NCBI GenBank assembly: GCA_037957365.1
Contig: JARHVA010001921.1
Coordinates: forward strand, 2,349,501-2,413,500
From: Torreya grandis
Taxonomy: Eukaryota > Streptophyta > Pinopsida > Cupressales > Taxaceae
Direction of reading: 5' to 3'
Length of the DNA: 64,000 bases
Part shown: one piece after another, positions 12,338 to 21,270 of the stretch
Layout: each line of letters opens with the position of its first letter
How positions within the stretch are numbered: position 1 is the stretch's first letter
Translations under genes and position numbers: made by a program
Notes under the pieces: model-generated
Database searches by the model: none
The model's input: only the letters and a program-made list of their open reading frames with translations
What the model was told of the DNA's origin: nothing

Positions 12338-12887
12338 GGTAGGGGAAATGGGCCTGGTGGCTAGCGTCAATTGGGGAATGGTCTTGGATAGGGTCTGGAT
12401 GAGTTTATGGTCTTTTTGTGGTCTATAGAATGGTCTGGAAGGGGTCTGGTTCTGTTTGGATGCTTTGTGCAGGGCTGTAAGGTAGAGAGTATGGTCTGAA
12501 AAAGGGAGTAGGTAGAAGATAGAGGCAACAGGGAGATAAGGGTGAGAGAAGGCTCCCAGAGAATAGGTTGGGTTATGGTCTGGTTGATAGTCTAGTTGAT
12601 GATGTTAAGAAGAAGCAGCAACTAGAAAACTAATTACTAACATAATTGAAATGAAAACATAGAAGAAATACTTACCTGTGGCTTGCTGAAGAAAGAGTGT
12701 AGCAGAGTGGTTGTTGATGCAGAAAACTTCCTAAAATGTGAGCTCCTGTAGCCTGTGATGCTTGGTGTGTACCTGAGAGAGAGAGAGAGAGGTTTGATTC
12801 TAGGTCAAGCAGATCAAAATATTGGAGGATTGGCTGATTGTTGAAGATCCTGCATTTGAGGTGCTGAACGCAATTTTGAAGGCAACT

Positions 12888-12932
12888 GACACTGGCAATA
12901 CCACCAACATCGGCCAACTACTGACCGACGTC
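12888..12932. promoter_or_regulatory. GAYGTC array 2 in the B 3' LTR
   Basis: Cores at 12,888 (gacact), 12,906 (aacatc) and 12,927 (gacgtc), with steps of 18 and 21. The same positions in the other LTR are 26,068, 26,086 and 26,107. Confidence 0.55.
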
Positions 12933-13162
12933 GATAGCCAAAGAATAGGAAAAAGAGCTAAAAATAGCCTTTTGTCTATTCTTCATTCTATCGAGGTCAG
13001 CTGGTTGTGGGAAAACAGTTGAAGGCAGGTTAAATGAGTATGAGATGATGAGTGGGAGAATGAAATGGGGTCTTAAGTCATTTAAGACTTGGCATGGGGT
13101 AGTGGAGGGCATCCAAGGAGAGGTATCCTAGGAGGGGTGAGGTGTCAAGGAGAGAGAGGGAA

Positions 13163-13200
13163 TTATTAATTTAAAATAGATGATTATTTTAAATTAATAA
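13163..13200. repeat. Perfect AT inverted repeat near the B LTR start
   Basis: TTATTAATTTAAAATA, six bases (gatgat), then its exact reverse complement. The 38 bp are identical in the other LTR (26,343-26,380) although flanking DNA differs. It lies about 90 bp inside the LTR start. Confidence 0.8.
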
Positions 13201-13286
13201 GACATAAGTGGGTTAGGGATGGTTAGAAGTTAGAAAGAGACCAAGGGGGAGGTGACCAAGGAGTAGACACGATTTTGGTGTCTACA

Positions 13287-13300
13287 TTTACCCCTTTTTG
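13287..13300 (-). other. Polypurine tract of element B
   Basis: On the minus strand, AAAAAGGGGTAAA directly precedes the 3' LTR start. This is the usual primer site for second-strand synthesis. Confidence 0.65.
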
Positions 13301-13448
13301 TCTTTATTGGTTGTTCTGGATGAACTGCAAGACAAAAATAGGAGTAGGTTGCCCCAGGTATGGGATGAGATCGCTTTTGTCCTATTGGTTGTTTTGGTGA
13401 ATTGCAAGACAAAAAACAAGTGTTGATTGCCTTGATATGGGATGAGGT
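13297..13448. repeat. Two tandem copies of a ~75-bp unit
   Basis: The unit begins tttttgtctttattggttg at about 13,297 and recurs at about 13,371 (cttttgtcctattggttg). Both contain ttgcaagacaaaaa-like words and end in tatgggatgag. Lies between polypurine tract and the 180-bp repeats. Confidence 0.6.
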
Positions 13449-13961
13449 ATTCCCCCTCAAAGCAAGAGTTGAGGGAAGGGAACCTGAAATTGGGTGTCGA
13501 TTTGACAGAGAGATTGATGGATATGGTGAAGGTTTGAGAGGTGAACGTTGTAATAGTTGGGATTGCATGCATACCACTTCACAAGATGGTCTGGTCAAAT
13601 TATCACAGGTCAAGGTCGAGGAGTGCCAAAATTGAAATAACCAAGCCCCAACATTTAGTTGTAGCTGATCGGGTTATTCGATCCAAGTTGTAGCTCCAAT
13701 GGTCATCGTGTTTCAAGAATCCCAGGCTCAGGAAGTGCTCCTAGAAACACGAAAATGTCACAAGTAGTGTGGATCAACTTGCTCACGATCCTATACTTGT
13801 AAGGGTCGAAATACGGGTTGTAAACAATTTTGCTAACTAGTCGTGAGGTAGCATACATGCAAAAAACAACCAAGGCAATGTTGTCTTAGAAGTGGTCATG
13901 GTCAGAGGAGATAGTCACGATCTCCAAAGTCATTGGTCGAGTCAAGTTGAGAGTTGGTCCA
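13449..13961. other. Element B 3' non-coding DNA, no gene
   Basis: No pol signature in any frame. Open stretches here overlap on both strands and match no family. Confidence 0.5.
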
Positions 13962-14440
13962 TTAAATGGATGGATGAAGGAATGGTTGAGCTAACCTCAG
14001 AAGACCCCATGTCAACTGAGTGCTGCCTACATAGCCTCGATTGTTAGAGCCTCAGGCCGATGTAGTTCTCCCTAAAAGGGAGGAAGAGGGTCAGTTATGG
14101 ACGGGTTGGATGAGGTCAAGTCATGGCCAAAGGTAAGATAGTTTGTCCATCAGGTAGATGAACAAATGGATGTGGTCAAGCTTTCCCCAAAAGATGTCCT
14201 GTCATTTGAGTGCTGCCTACATAGCCCCTATTATTAGGGCCTCAGACCAATGTAGTTCAGACGAAGATTTAAAGTGGTTGATGATGGGTTTGGTCATGGT
14301 TAAAGGATAAGGGGGTAAAAGGGTTTGTCCATTAGGTAGATGAACAAATGAGGGAGGTTGAGCTAACCCTAGAAGATGTCATGTCATCTGAGTGCTGCCT
14401 ACATAGCCCCTATTGGAAGGGCCTTAGACTGATGTAGTTT
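13962..14440. repeat. Three tandem units of about 180 bp
   Basis: The most conserved part is gagtgctgcctacatagcc followed by a gcctcagaccgatgtagtt-like end. Copies run about 13,962-14,070, 14,143-14,252 and 14,322-14,431 (periods near 181 and 179). The linkers between them are also alike (a ggtcatggccaaagg-type word). Non-coding. Confidence 0.75.
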
Positions 14441-15160
14441 GAATTGGTTGAGAGGGTAAGATGATGTTACAGCCTTTTCCATATTGTGTGATGGTGTATT
14501 CTGTAACATTGGTGATGTGGTCTTTCATCCATAGAAATTTTCCATATCGGTGATGGATGTATGTTAAAAATGAATTGAGATTATTTATGCTTCAGCAAGT
14601 AATGGTTTAGCTTAACATAAATTGTGTGGTCGATAGTTTTCATGTGTATTGTTGTCCATAGAAACTATGTGTGAATAGGCTATGTGAGTGGTCTGAAAAG
14701 GGTTGGGTTGAGTTGGTTTGACAAATGATGTGGTCGAATGTGACCAAAATGTATGGGTAGAAAGTGAAAGGCAGTGTGCCCTTTCATTGACAAGGACCAT
14801 AATGATAGCATAAGTAGGGGGTTTTAGAAACAAAAGCCTCGTTCATGCATTACATCATTGACCATGGGTTGTGTTAGAGAGGTAATCAAATCACTTTGAC
14901 ATTAAAATGAGCTCGAAGTCCCTTGAGTAGGTGATATGATATGGTAGGATAGGATAACCCTTTTAGTAGGGATAACTTTGCCCCTTTTTATAGGAGACCC
15001 AGAGACGACTACAAGCCAAGTCAAAGACCCTTTTTTCTTTTTTCTTTTTTGATTAGACTGATCAATGCGGGAAGTCTACATAGAGATGTCATTTTGATTT
15101 GTGGTCATTTGTGAAGCTGATTGATGCGGGAAGCTTCCAAGAGAGTGCTGTTTGTAGCAA
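14441..15160. other. Element B 3' non-coding DNA, no gene
   Basis: Nothing coding. A pyrimidine run is at 15,030-15,052, and a tgatgcgggaag word occurs twice (about 15,064 and 15,122). Confidence 0.5.
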
Positions 15161-15169
15161 GAGTTTAGT

Positions 15170-15305
15170 CATAGCCATCCTTCGAGGGAGTGGTCTATAT
15201 TTTTGCTTTATATATGTTTGAGGACTTTGAATAGCTGTCCTTCGAGGGAGTAGTTTATTAGCTACAATAATGATTATACAGTTGTCCTTCGAGGGAGCAG
15301 TCTGC
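15170..15305. repeat. Three copies of a TCCTTCGAGGGAG box
   Basis: TCCTTCGAGGGAGYRGT occurs at about 15,179, 15,238 and 15,284, at intervals of roughly 60 and 46 bp, each after (a/t)gc(t/c)- or gt-type words. The core is partly palindromic. Function unknown. Confidence 0.6.
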
Positions 15306-15714
15306 ATTTAGAATTTGTGACCTTTCGATATTTTGACATCAATTTATTTTTGACAGAATTTGTAGTCATGGACAAGACTATAGAAGTTTGAGGGTTCTCT
15401 TTTATTAAGACAAAGCATTCATACTTTATAAAAGGGTTACATAGGGTTTGTTTTAGGGGAATAGGGTTGAAAGGAATGAGGATTAAGAGGACTAGGATTG
15501 CTCAAGGGACGAGCTCAAGTTAAATGTCAAGTGAATGAGTACTCAACTAACAATAGAATGGTCACAGATGCAAGGCATAAAGGGGCTCAGGTTCTGATAA
15601 GTCCCTGACCCATGCTTGTGCGTGATGATGTAAGGTCTGAGCCAATTAGGAGCAAACTTGCCTCATTTGCTTCTTTCCAAATTGGTCACGTGTTGCTCAA
15701 TGATGGACATGAAG

Positions 15715-16130
15715 TTGGTTGATATGTTGTTGGATTGGCTAGTTGATGTTTGGTCATTATTTGGTCAAGGCTTAGTCGAGGCCGATTGATATTTGGTCAA
15801 TGTTTGGTCAAAGCTTGGTCAAGACATGGTTGAGGTTTGGTTGAGGCTTGGTCAAGGCTTGGTCGAGGCTTGGTCAGGGTTTGGTGAATACTTGGTCGAG
15901 ACTTGGTCAAGGTTTGGTCGAGGCTTGGTCGAGGTTGTGATTAAAAGGTTGGTTGATGTTTAGCCAAGGCTTGGTCGAGGCTAGGTTGAGGTCATGATCG
16001 ATGTTTGGTCAATGTTGGTCGAGGCTTGGTCGATGCTTGGTCAAGGTCGGTTGATATTTGGTCAATTTTTGGTTGAGGTCACGATTAAAAGGTTGGTTGA
16101 TGTTTGATGTTTGGTTGAGGTTACGATAGT
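15715..16130. repeat. Degenerate minisatellite, TTGGTCGAGGC-type unit
   Basis: About 25 or more imperfect copies of ttggtc(a/g)aggc and ttggtc(a/g)atg, mostly 12-18 bp apart. On the element's sense (minus) strand they read GCCTCGACCAA. Directly downstream of the gag stop, so it would lie in the 3' UTR. Confidence 0.75.
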
Positions 16131-16172
16131 CAGGATAAGGTCAAATTCCCCCAGTTGCTAGGGAGAATGTTT

Positions 16173-17076
16173 GACATATTTAGTTGGAGAGGGAAAGATC
16201 TTGATCTTCCATGTTGGAGGTTGGAATCTCAGAATGATTGAAAGGGATGGAGGCAGTGGTAGGTAATGATTTGATTAAAGTGGCTAAAGGTTGGGGGTCA
16301 TCAGGGTGGACATCCATTGATTGTAAGGCTTGGATCAAAGTTTGATGATGCTGTGGAGGGTTTTGTATGAGATCATACAAAGACATCTTCACAGGGGTCG
16401 TGTGGTGAGGTTGTTTTGCCACGGAGTCAAAGATTGTCTTTGAGGATGCTGGTCGAGGTGTGCCCAAGACAATAATCTTGGGTTTTGGTTGTGGTGAAGG
16501 CTTGGTAGATGGGGATGTCCAAGGGATAGAAACATGTCTTTTCCCTTTATCCTTTTGGGTTGGTGGGCTGGTGGTCAAGTTGACTGTGTTAATTTTGAAT
16601 AATGGGGTTAAAGGCGGTGGAGGGACCATAGTCTTGCATTGGGCTCCCGATTTAGGTGATGATGTTTGTGAGGCATGTGATGGTGTCAAAGATTTGGCAA
16701 AGGGGTAGTCAAGAGGATCCTTGATAAGAAGGGTATCCTTTTTTTGCTGTTGATGAATGACAGCTTTAAGAGTGCAACAACGCTCAGTGTCATGTCCCAG
16801 TGTGCAATGATAGTGAAAAAATTTAGTGTTGTCAAACCAAGATGGTCTTGATTCGAGAGTTGATGAGTGTGAAGGTGAGGAGGTATGGGAAGCATGGGAC
16901 GATGTTGAAGGTTTGTTGATAATATGGTCAAGAAGAAGGGTGTATTTCTCCAAGCATTGGTGAATGACAACCTTGAGGGCACAACAATGCTTAGTGTCAT
17001 GTCCCAACGTGTGATGATATGCACAAACTATAGTGTCATCGAACCAGGGTGGTTTTGCTCTGAGAGATTGGTATGG
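16173..17076 (-). pseudogene. 3' part of element B gag, with two extra zinc knuckles
   Basis: Continues the gag frame from 21,271 after removing element N. The minus-strand reading starts PYQSLRAKPPWFDD. A knuckle CX2HX4HX4C (CAYHHTLGHDTKHC, about 16,990-17,030) and, 69 residues on, a second (FHYHCTLGHDTERC, first Cys now Phe, about 16,790-16,835) are each followed by a LKxVIHQ helix and a S-H-A-S-x-T-S-S-P linker. This is a tandem duplication of one module. After that come a Pro/Lys-rich stretch and an MSLYDLIQNPPQHHQTLIQAL helix (about 16,310-16,390), like the end of gag in plant Ty3/gypsy elements. It ends at a TAG near 16,180. The stretch is stop-free. The open frame above 17,081 is LTR sequence of N, not gag. 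Confidence 0.75.
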
Positions 17077-17081
17077 TTTAA
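17077..17081. repeat. Target-site duplication of element N, left copy
   Basis: TTTAA before the LTR at 17,082; the same bases lie at 21,266-21,270. Joining the flanks restores the gag frame of B. Confidence 0.9.
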
Positions 17082-17322
17082 TGAAAGATCCCAAACTAAA
17101 TTTGGAGACACAAAATATATAGGTTCTTACAAGACAGATATAAATCTGATTATTTGCCTTTAGAGAATACTGATACAAAAATATATTGCCCAGATTTGCT
17201 TCAACAGTGAATAATAAAAAATTACAGTACACAGCTATATTATAGAGGGTATAATGAAGCCCAAATAAGCAAGAACCTGGAAGCATGCACAGATCTGGAC
17301 GCTGTGTGAAAATACAATCACC

Positions 17323-17367
17323 AACATCAGTTCTTCTACCGACGTTGGTCGATACACTACCATCGTT
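17323..17367. promoter_or_regulatory. GAYGTC array 1 in the N 3' LTR
   Basis: Cores at 17,323 (aacatc), 17,341 (gacgtt) and 17,362 (atcgtt), with steps of 18 and 21. The partners in the other LTR are 20,561, 20,579 and 20,600, with the same steps. Confidence 0.55.
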
Positions 17368-17425
17368 GGTTGTCTAGTGGCGATCTCTGCCTGCTGGTGA
17401 CTCTGCCTGTGACTACCTGACTGTC

Positions 17426-17491
17426 GATGTCAGTTGCTGATCGGCTGATGTCGGTCTATCTACCGATGTCAGTCACTTATCTGTCGATGTC
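17426..17491. promoter_or_regulatory. GAYGTC array 2 in the N 3' LTR
   Basis: Four gatgtc cores at 17,426, 17,447, 17,465 and 17,486 (steps 21, 18, 21), each followed by (a/g)g. The most regular array in this LTR. Confidence 0.65.
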
Positions 17492-18027
17492 AGCCTCTGT
17501 AATACCCTGCAGCCTACAACTGTGAACTGTGCCCTTCCCTTTTCTAAATCTATTGGTACGGCCTGGTACCGATCTATACAGATTTCATACCAAACATATT
17601 TTGAAGATATAAATATATAAATCTTAAATAAAATCTAATGAATAAATACCTAGAAACCTCTGCATATGCTAAACCCCTGATCTACCCAGTGAATGTCCTC
17701 TAAAGCTCCAGATTTGATCAATATGCACAACCTGAATTCTGTCATGAATCCACCCCTGAAAAGTGTTGGGTTTTCATCCAACTCTTCTCCAATCTACTGA
17801 AGGTTTGTGTCCTTAGAGATTTTAGCTGAATCACAGATTCAAGCTTCACAATACTCAGAATATTTTAGCAATAAAAGATATGCAAATGCTTTGCCTTCCT
17901 CCTCTTTTAAAGGCTTCCAAGAAACTTCTAGAAGAAGTCAACTTTATTTAATATGTTATTTTATTTATTTCCATAATAATTAAATTAATTAATTAAACCA
18001 TTTTAATAGAAAATTGGGGACATTACA

Positions 18028-18042
18028 GTCCTCCCTTCCTGG
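18028..18042 (-). other. Polypurine tract of element N
   Basis: Minus strand reads CCAGGAAGGGAGGAC directly before the 3' LTR start TGTAATG. Confidence 0.75.
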
Positions 18043-20168
18043 AGATTGCTTAGCCTCAAGCAATTCGCTCCTAATACTGAACACCAACTTCCTAGATTCC
18101 ATATTATTCTCAAAAATTTGCAAACTCTTCTATCAGAAACACCATGCTGGAAAATATCTGTGACTACATTCTCCTTATTTCTCCTAGAGAGTAGTGTGAT
18201 AATCCTCAATATGTAATTAGCAAATTCACCATCACATACCTTAGACTTAGAAAAGGGCTGATGCGCTACTCTGATTATCAAACTCTCACAATCCCCATAA
18301 GGATGTTTACTTATAATTGGAAATGAAAATGCCCTGCAACAAATAGAATTATTTACCACATCACCTATAAAATGAGACTCCATCCTGTGAGATGACCCCT
18401 CCTTAGGTCCTCCATCTTGTGCTGCCTTCAAGATAATCTTCCTTCCCCCAGAAAGGAATTCTAACTGCATACAGTGGTGATCAATAATGTAGTGCCCAAT
18501 ACCCTGTAACCACTGCATGCCCAAGACCACATCATAATCCTCTAAAGGAAACACATAAAAATAATCGGTCAGAGTGTAATCTCCCATCTGAATGCTAAGC
18601 TGTGGAATCTGTTTGGTACAACCCAAAACTACACCATTTGTCACCTTTACCCCAAAACCACCAAACTTCTCATACTGTAATCCATGCCTTCCCACTAACT
18701 TCTAGTCAATGAAGTTATGTGTAGCACCTATATCTACCAAGCTCACGACCCACTTACCCTTAAGTGTACCTTTCAACCGAAAGGCATGAAAGTTAGGATA
18801 ACTGGAGAGGGTAGCCATAATTGCTTTTGCTGATGCCAAAGGCTCCGGGGTGTCTAACTCTAACTGTGTCTGAACCTGCTCAATATTATCCTTAATGTCT
18901 GTATCAGGAACCTCTTCATCTCCACACTCAGAAGTTACCTCAATCAAATGAACCTTTCCTTTACCCATGCAACGGTGTCCTGGTTCCCATGGATCTTTGC
19001 AGGAAAAACATAACTTTTTCCTCCTCAAGTCATTCCTAGTCTCCTGATTCATCCAAGGATTTATAGAGGATGACCCTTCTTTATTTTGTGGTGCATTGGC
19101 CTTCTGTATAGGCTGAGAGTCTATGGCTATTTTCTTATCACCCTGATAAGAAGTGGGAACAGTATCCAGTCTCAATGTCACATCAATGGCATCCTTAAGA
19201 GTGGCTGGTTGGAAAGCATGTACCAGTCCCTTAAGTCTATCCTGTAATCCTTCAATAAATAACATCACACTCCGTCTCTGAGGCATATCAGGTACCATAA
19301 CCGCAATACATTGAAACTCATTAATATAAGTTTCTGCGTGACCACTCTGTCTAAGATGAGCCATCTCCCTGTAGTAAAGTTTTGTATCCTTACGGTCAAA
19401 CCGTGTAATAAGTCTCTCAGTGAACTCAGCATAGGAGTGAACTAAGGCATGATCCTAGGTGACCAATCCATGGTGCCACCAATCATATGTAATCCCCTCT
19501 AAATGCAACACCACAAATTGAATGGCCTCACGCTCAGGCATGGGCCTCAAAGAAAGATATATGTCCAGCTTGTAGACCCAAGCTCTTGCACTAGTCTCTC
19601 CAGAGCCATTATATGGAGCCAATGTAATCTTCCCCATAGCTCTATTGAGGTCATGATTATGCTGCTGCTGTGGTGGTCTATTACCCTGATCTCCCCTAAA
19701 TCTGGTTGTGTCTCTACGCTATGCACAATACTGGGGAAAAGGAAAAACCTCCCTAACCTCTAGGGGTAAAGCTCTCCACTCTGCTGTGGCTACCAAAATG
19801 GACTCTTGGAACCCCATCTCTAGTGGATCCACCTATACTGGTTGTCCAACTGGTACAAACTGAGGTAGTAATGGTCTATTTGGAGTAGGTGTATGATGAT
19901 GATTTTGCCTAGAGGAATCATAGGAGCTCCCCACTAAAGAATGGGAATGGTGACTATGCTGACTGGACTGATGGGTATGATGACTGCCTATCATTGAAAC
20001 TGATCTATTCCTCTTACCTCTGTGTTTATCCACCTCTAAATGATCCATGGTATCCTGTAATCGGTCTAAAGCCTGAACAATCCTGGGCTGGGTAGTGATA
20101 AGGGTCCTCATCATCTCTCTTTCTACATCATCCTAATTTCTATGGGCATTCCTCTGTTCTTCGGCCAT
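18043..20168 (-). pseudogene. Gag-protease of element N, five in-frame TAG stops
   Basis: Gag would assemble the particle and the protease would cleave it. One frame runs from the ATG at 20,168 to the polypurine tract with no frameshift. Features in order: N-terminal helix and His/Ser-rich linker (20,100-19,840); capsid core with APYNGSGETSARAW, YDWWHHG, FTERLITRFDRKD and FIEGLQDRLKG (19,640-19,200); knuckle CFSCKDPWEPGHRC (about 19,010); protease VSLVDIGATHNFID (about 18,740; the DSG active site now reads DIG); flap and VVLGMQWLQ (about 18,510). The RT that normally follows is missing. Internal stops lie near 20,136, 19,831, 19,721, 19,453 and 18,700, and all five are TAG. Confidence 0.88.
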
Positions 20169-20304
20169 GATAGGTTCCTATCCTAAACCCAACTCTCGCT
20201 CGTACTGAGCTCTACTACGTGTAAAATATCTATGGCTTATATCAAATCTTTCAGGATGCATAGAAATAAAATATACTTTACCCCTACAGGCTGGCAAGAT
20301 GCAT

Positions 20305-20317
20305 GGCTCTGATACCA
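20305..20317 (-). other. Primer-binding site of element N (Met-tRNA type)
   Basis: Minus strand TGGTATCAGAGCC, one base after the 5' LTR. It complements the 3' end of initiator Met-tRNA, the usual primer of plant LTR elements. Confidence 0.92.
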
Positions 20318-20318
20318 C

Positions 20319-21265
20319 TAAAAGATCCCAAACTAAATTTGGAGACACAAAATATATAGGTTCTTACAAGACAAGATATAAATCTGATTATTTGCCTTTA
20401 GAGAATGCTGATACAAAAATATATTGCCCAGATTTGCTTCAACAGTGAATAATAAAAAATTACAGTACACAGCTATATTATAAAGGGTATAATGAAGCCC
20501 AAATAAGCAAGAACCTAGAAGTATGCACAGATCTGGATGCTGTGTGAAAACACAATTGCTGATGTCGGTTCTTTTGCCAACATTGGTCGATACACTGCTA
20601 TCATCGGTTGTCTGGTGGTGATCTCTGCCTACTGGTGACTCTGCTTATGACTACCTGACTGTCGATGTCGGTTGTTGATCGGCTGATGTTGGTCTATCTG
20701 CCAATGCCGGTCACTTATCTGCCGATGTCGGCCTCTGTAATACCCTGCGACCTACAACTGTGAACTGTGCCCTTCCTTTTTCTGAATCTGCTGGTATGGC
20801 CTAGTATCGATCTATACAGATTCTATACCAAACATGTTCTGAAGATATAAATATATAAATCTTAAATCAAATCTAATGAATAAATACCTAGAAACCTCTG
20901 CATATGATGAACCCCTGATCTACCCAGTGAATGTCCTCTGAAGCTCTAGATCTGATCAATATGCACAACTTGAATTTCGTCACAAATCCACCCCTAAAAA
21001 GTGTTGGGTTTTCATCCAACTCTTCTCCAATCTACTGAAGGTTTGCATCCTCAGAGATTTTAGTTGAATCACAGATTCAAGCTTCACAATACTCAGAATA
21101 TTTTAGCAACAAAATATATGCAAATGCTTTGCCTTCCTCCTCTTTTAAAGGCTTCCAGGAAACTTCTAGAAGAAGTCAAATTTATTTAATATGTTATTTT
21201 ATTTATTTCCATAATAATTAAATTAATTAATTAAACCATTTTAATAGAAAATTGGGGACATTACA
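20319..21265 (-). repeat. 5' LTR of element N (947 bp)
   Basis: Partner of 17,082-18,027. The plus-strand left end reads TA where the other copy has TG. It contains array 1 (20,561-20,605) and array 2 (20,664-20,729). Confidence 0.95.
20561..20729. promoter_or_regulatory. GAYGTC arrays 1 and 2 in the N 5' LTR
   Basis: Cores at 20,561, 20,579, 20,600 (steps 18, 21), then 20,664, 20,685, 20,703, 20,724 (steps 21, 18, 21). Sequences vary (gatgtc, gatgtt, aatgcc) but positions match the 3' LTR. Confidence 0.6.
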
Positions 21266-21270
21266 TTTAA
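21266..21270. repeat. Target-site duplication of element N, right copy
   Basis: TTTAA directly after the LTR end at 21,265. Confidence 0.9.

Larger units (their letters stand above)
11911..13286 (-). repeat. 3' LTR of element B (1376 bp)
   Basis: Minus strand begins TGTAGACACC at 13,286. The plus-strand left end is TATTTCTA, where the other LTR has TGTTTCTA. It contains two GAYGTC arrays, a (GA)n run at 12,774-12,792 and an AT hairpin at 13,163-13,200. It matches 25,070-26,466 along its whole length. Confidence 0.92.
17082..18027 (-). repeat. 3' LTR of element N (946 bp)
   Basis: Matches 20,319-21,265 throughout. Differences are nearly all C/T or G/A changes, many at CG sites. It contains two GAYGTC arrays. 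Confidence 0.95.
17082..21265 (-). mobile_element. Element N: gag-protease LTR retrotransposon nested in B
   Basis: 4184 bp with 946/947-bp LTRs that begin TGTAATGTCCCC on the minus strand. Primer site matches Met-tRNA (TGGTATCAGAGCC). It encodes one gag-protease frame of about 700 codons. RT, RNase H and integrase are absent: the coding part passes within about 300 codons of the protease motif into the polypurine tract. The gag and knuckle type resemble chromovirus-like Ty3/gypsy elements. It inserted into a gag that is still nearly open on both sides. Confidence 0.93.

Noticed and set aside
12774..12792. (GA)n run in the B LTRs
   Set aside because: Simple repeat present in both LTR copies; a GAGA-type site is possible but unsupported.
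13230..13613. Minus-strand open frames near the 3' LTR of B
   Set aside because: Overlapping open stretches exist on both strands, none matches a family, and the region includes the polypurine tract and a 75-bp direct repeat.
13962..14440. CRISPR-like array
   Set aside because: Units are long contiguous repeats with no unique spacers, in a plant retrotransposon.
17082..17286. N-terminal part of a long minus-strand open frame reaching down to 16,180
   Set aside because: It reads through LTR sequence of N by chance; the real gag part starts below 17,077.
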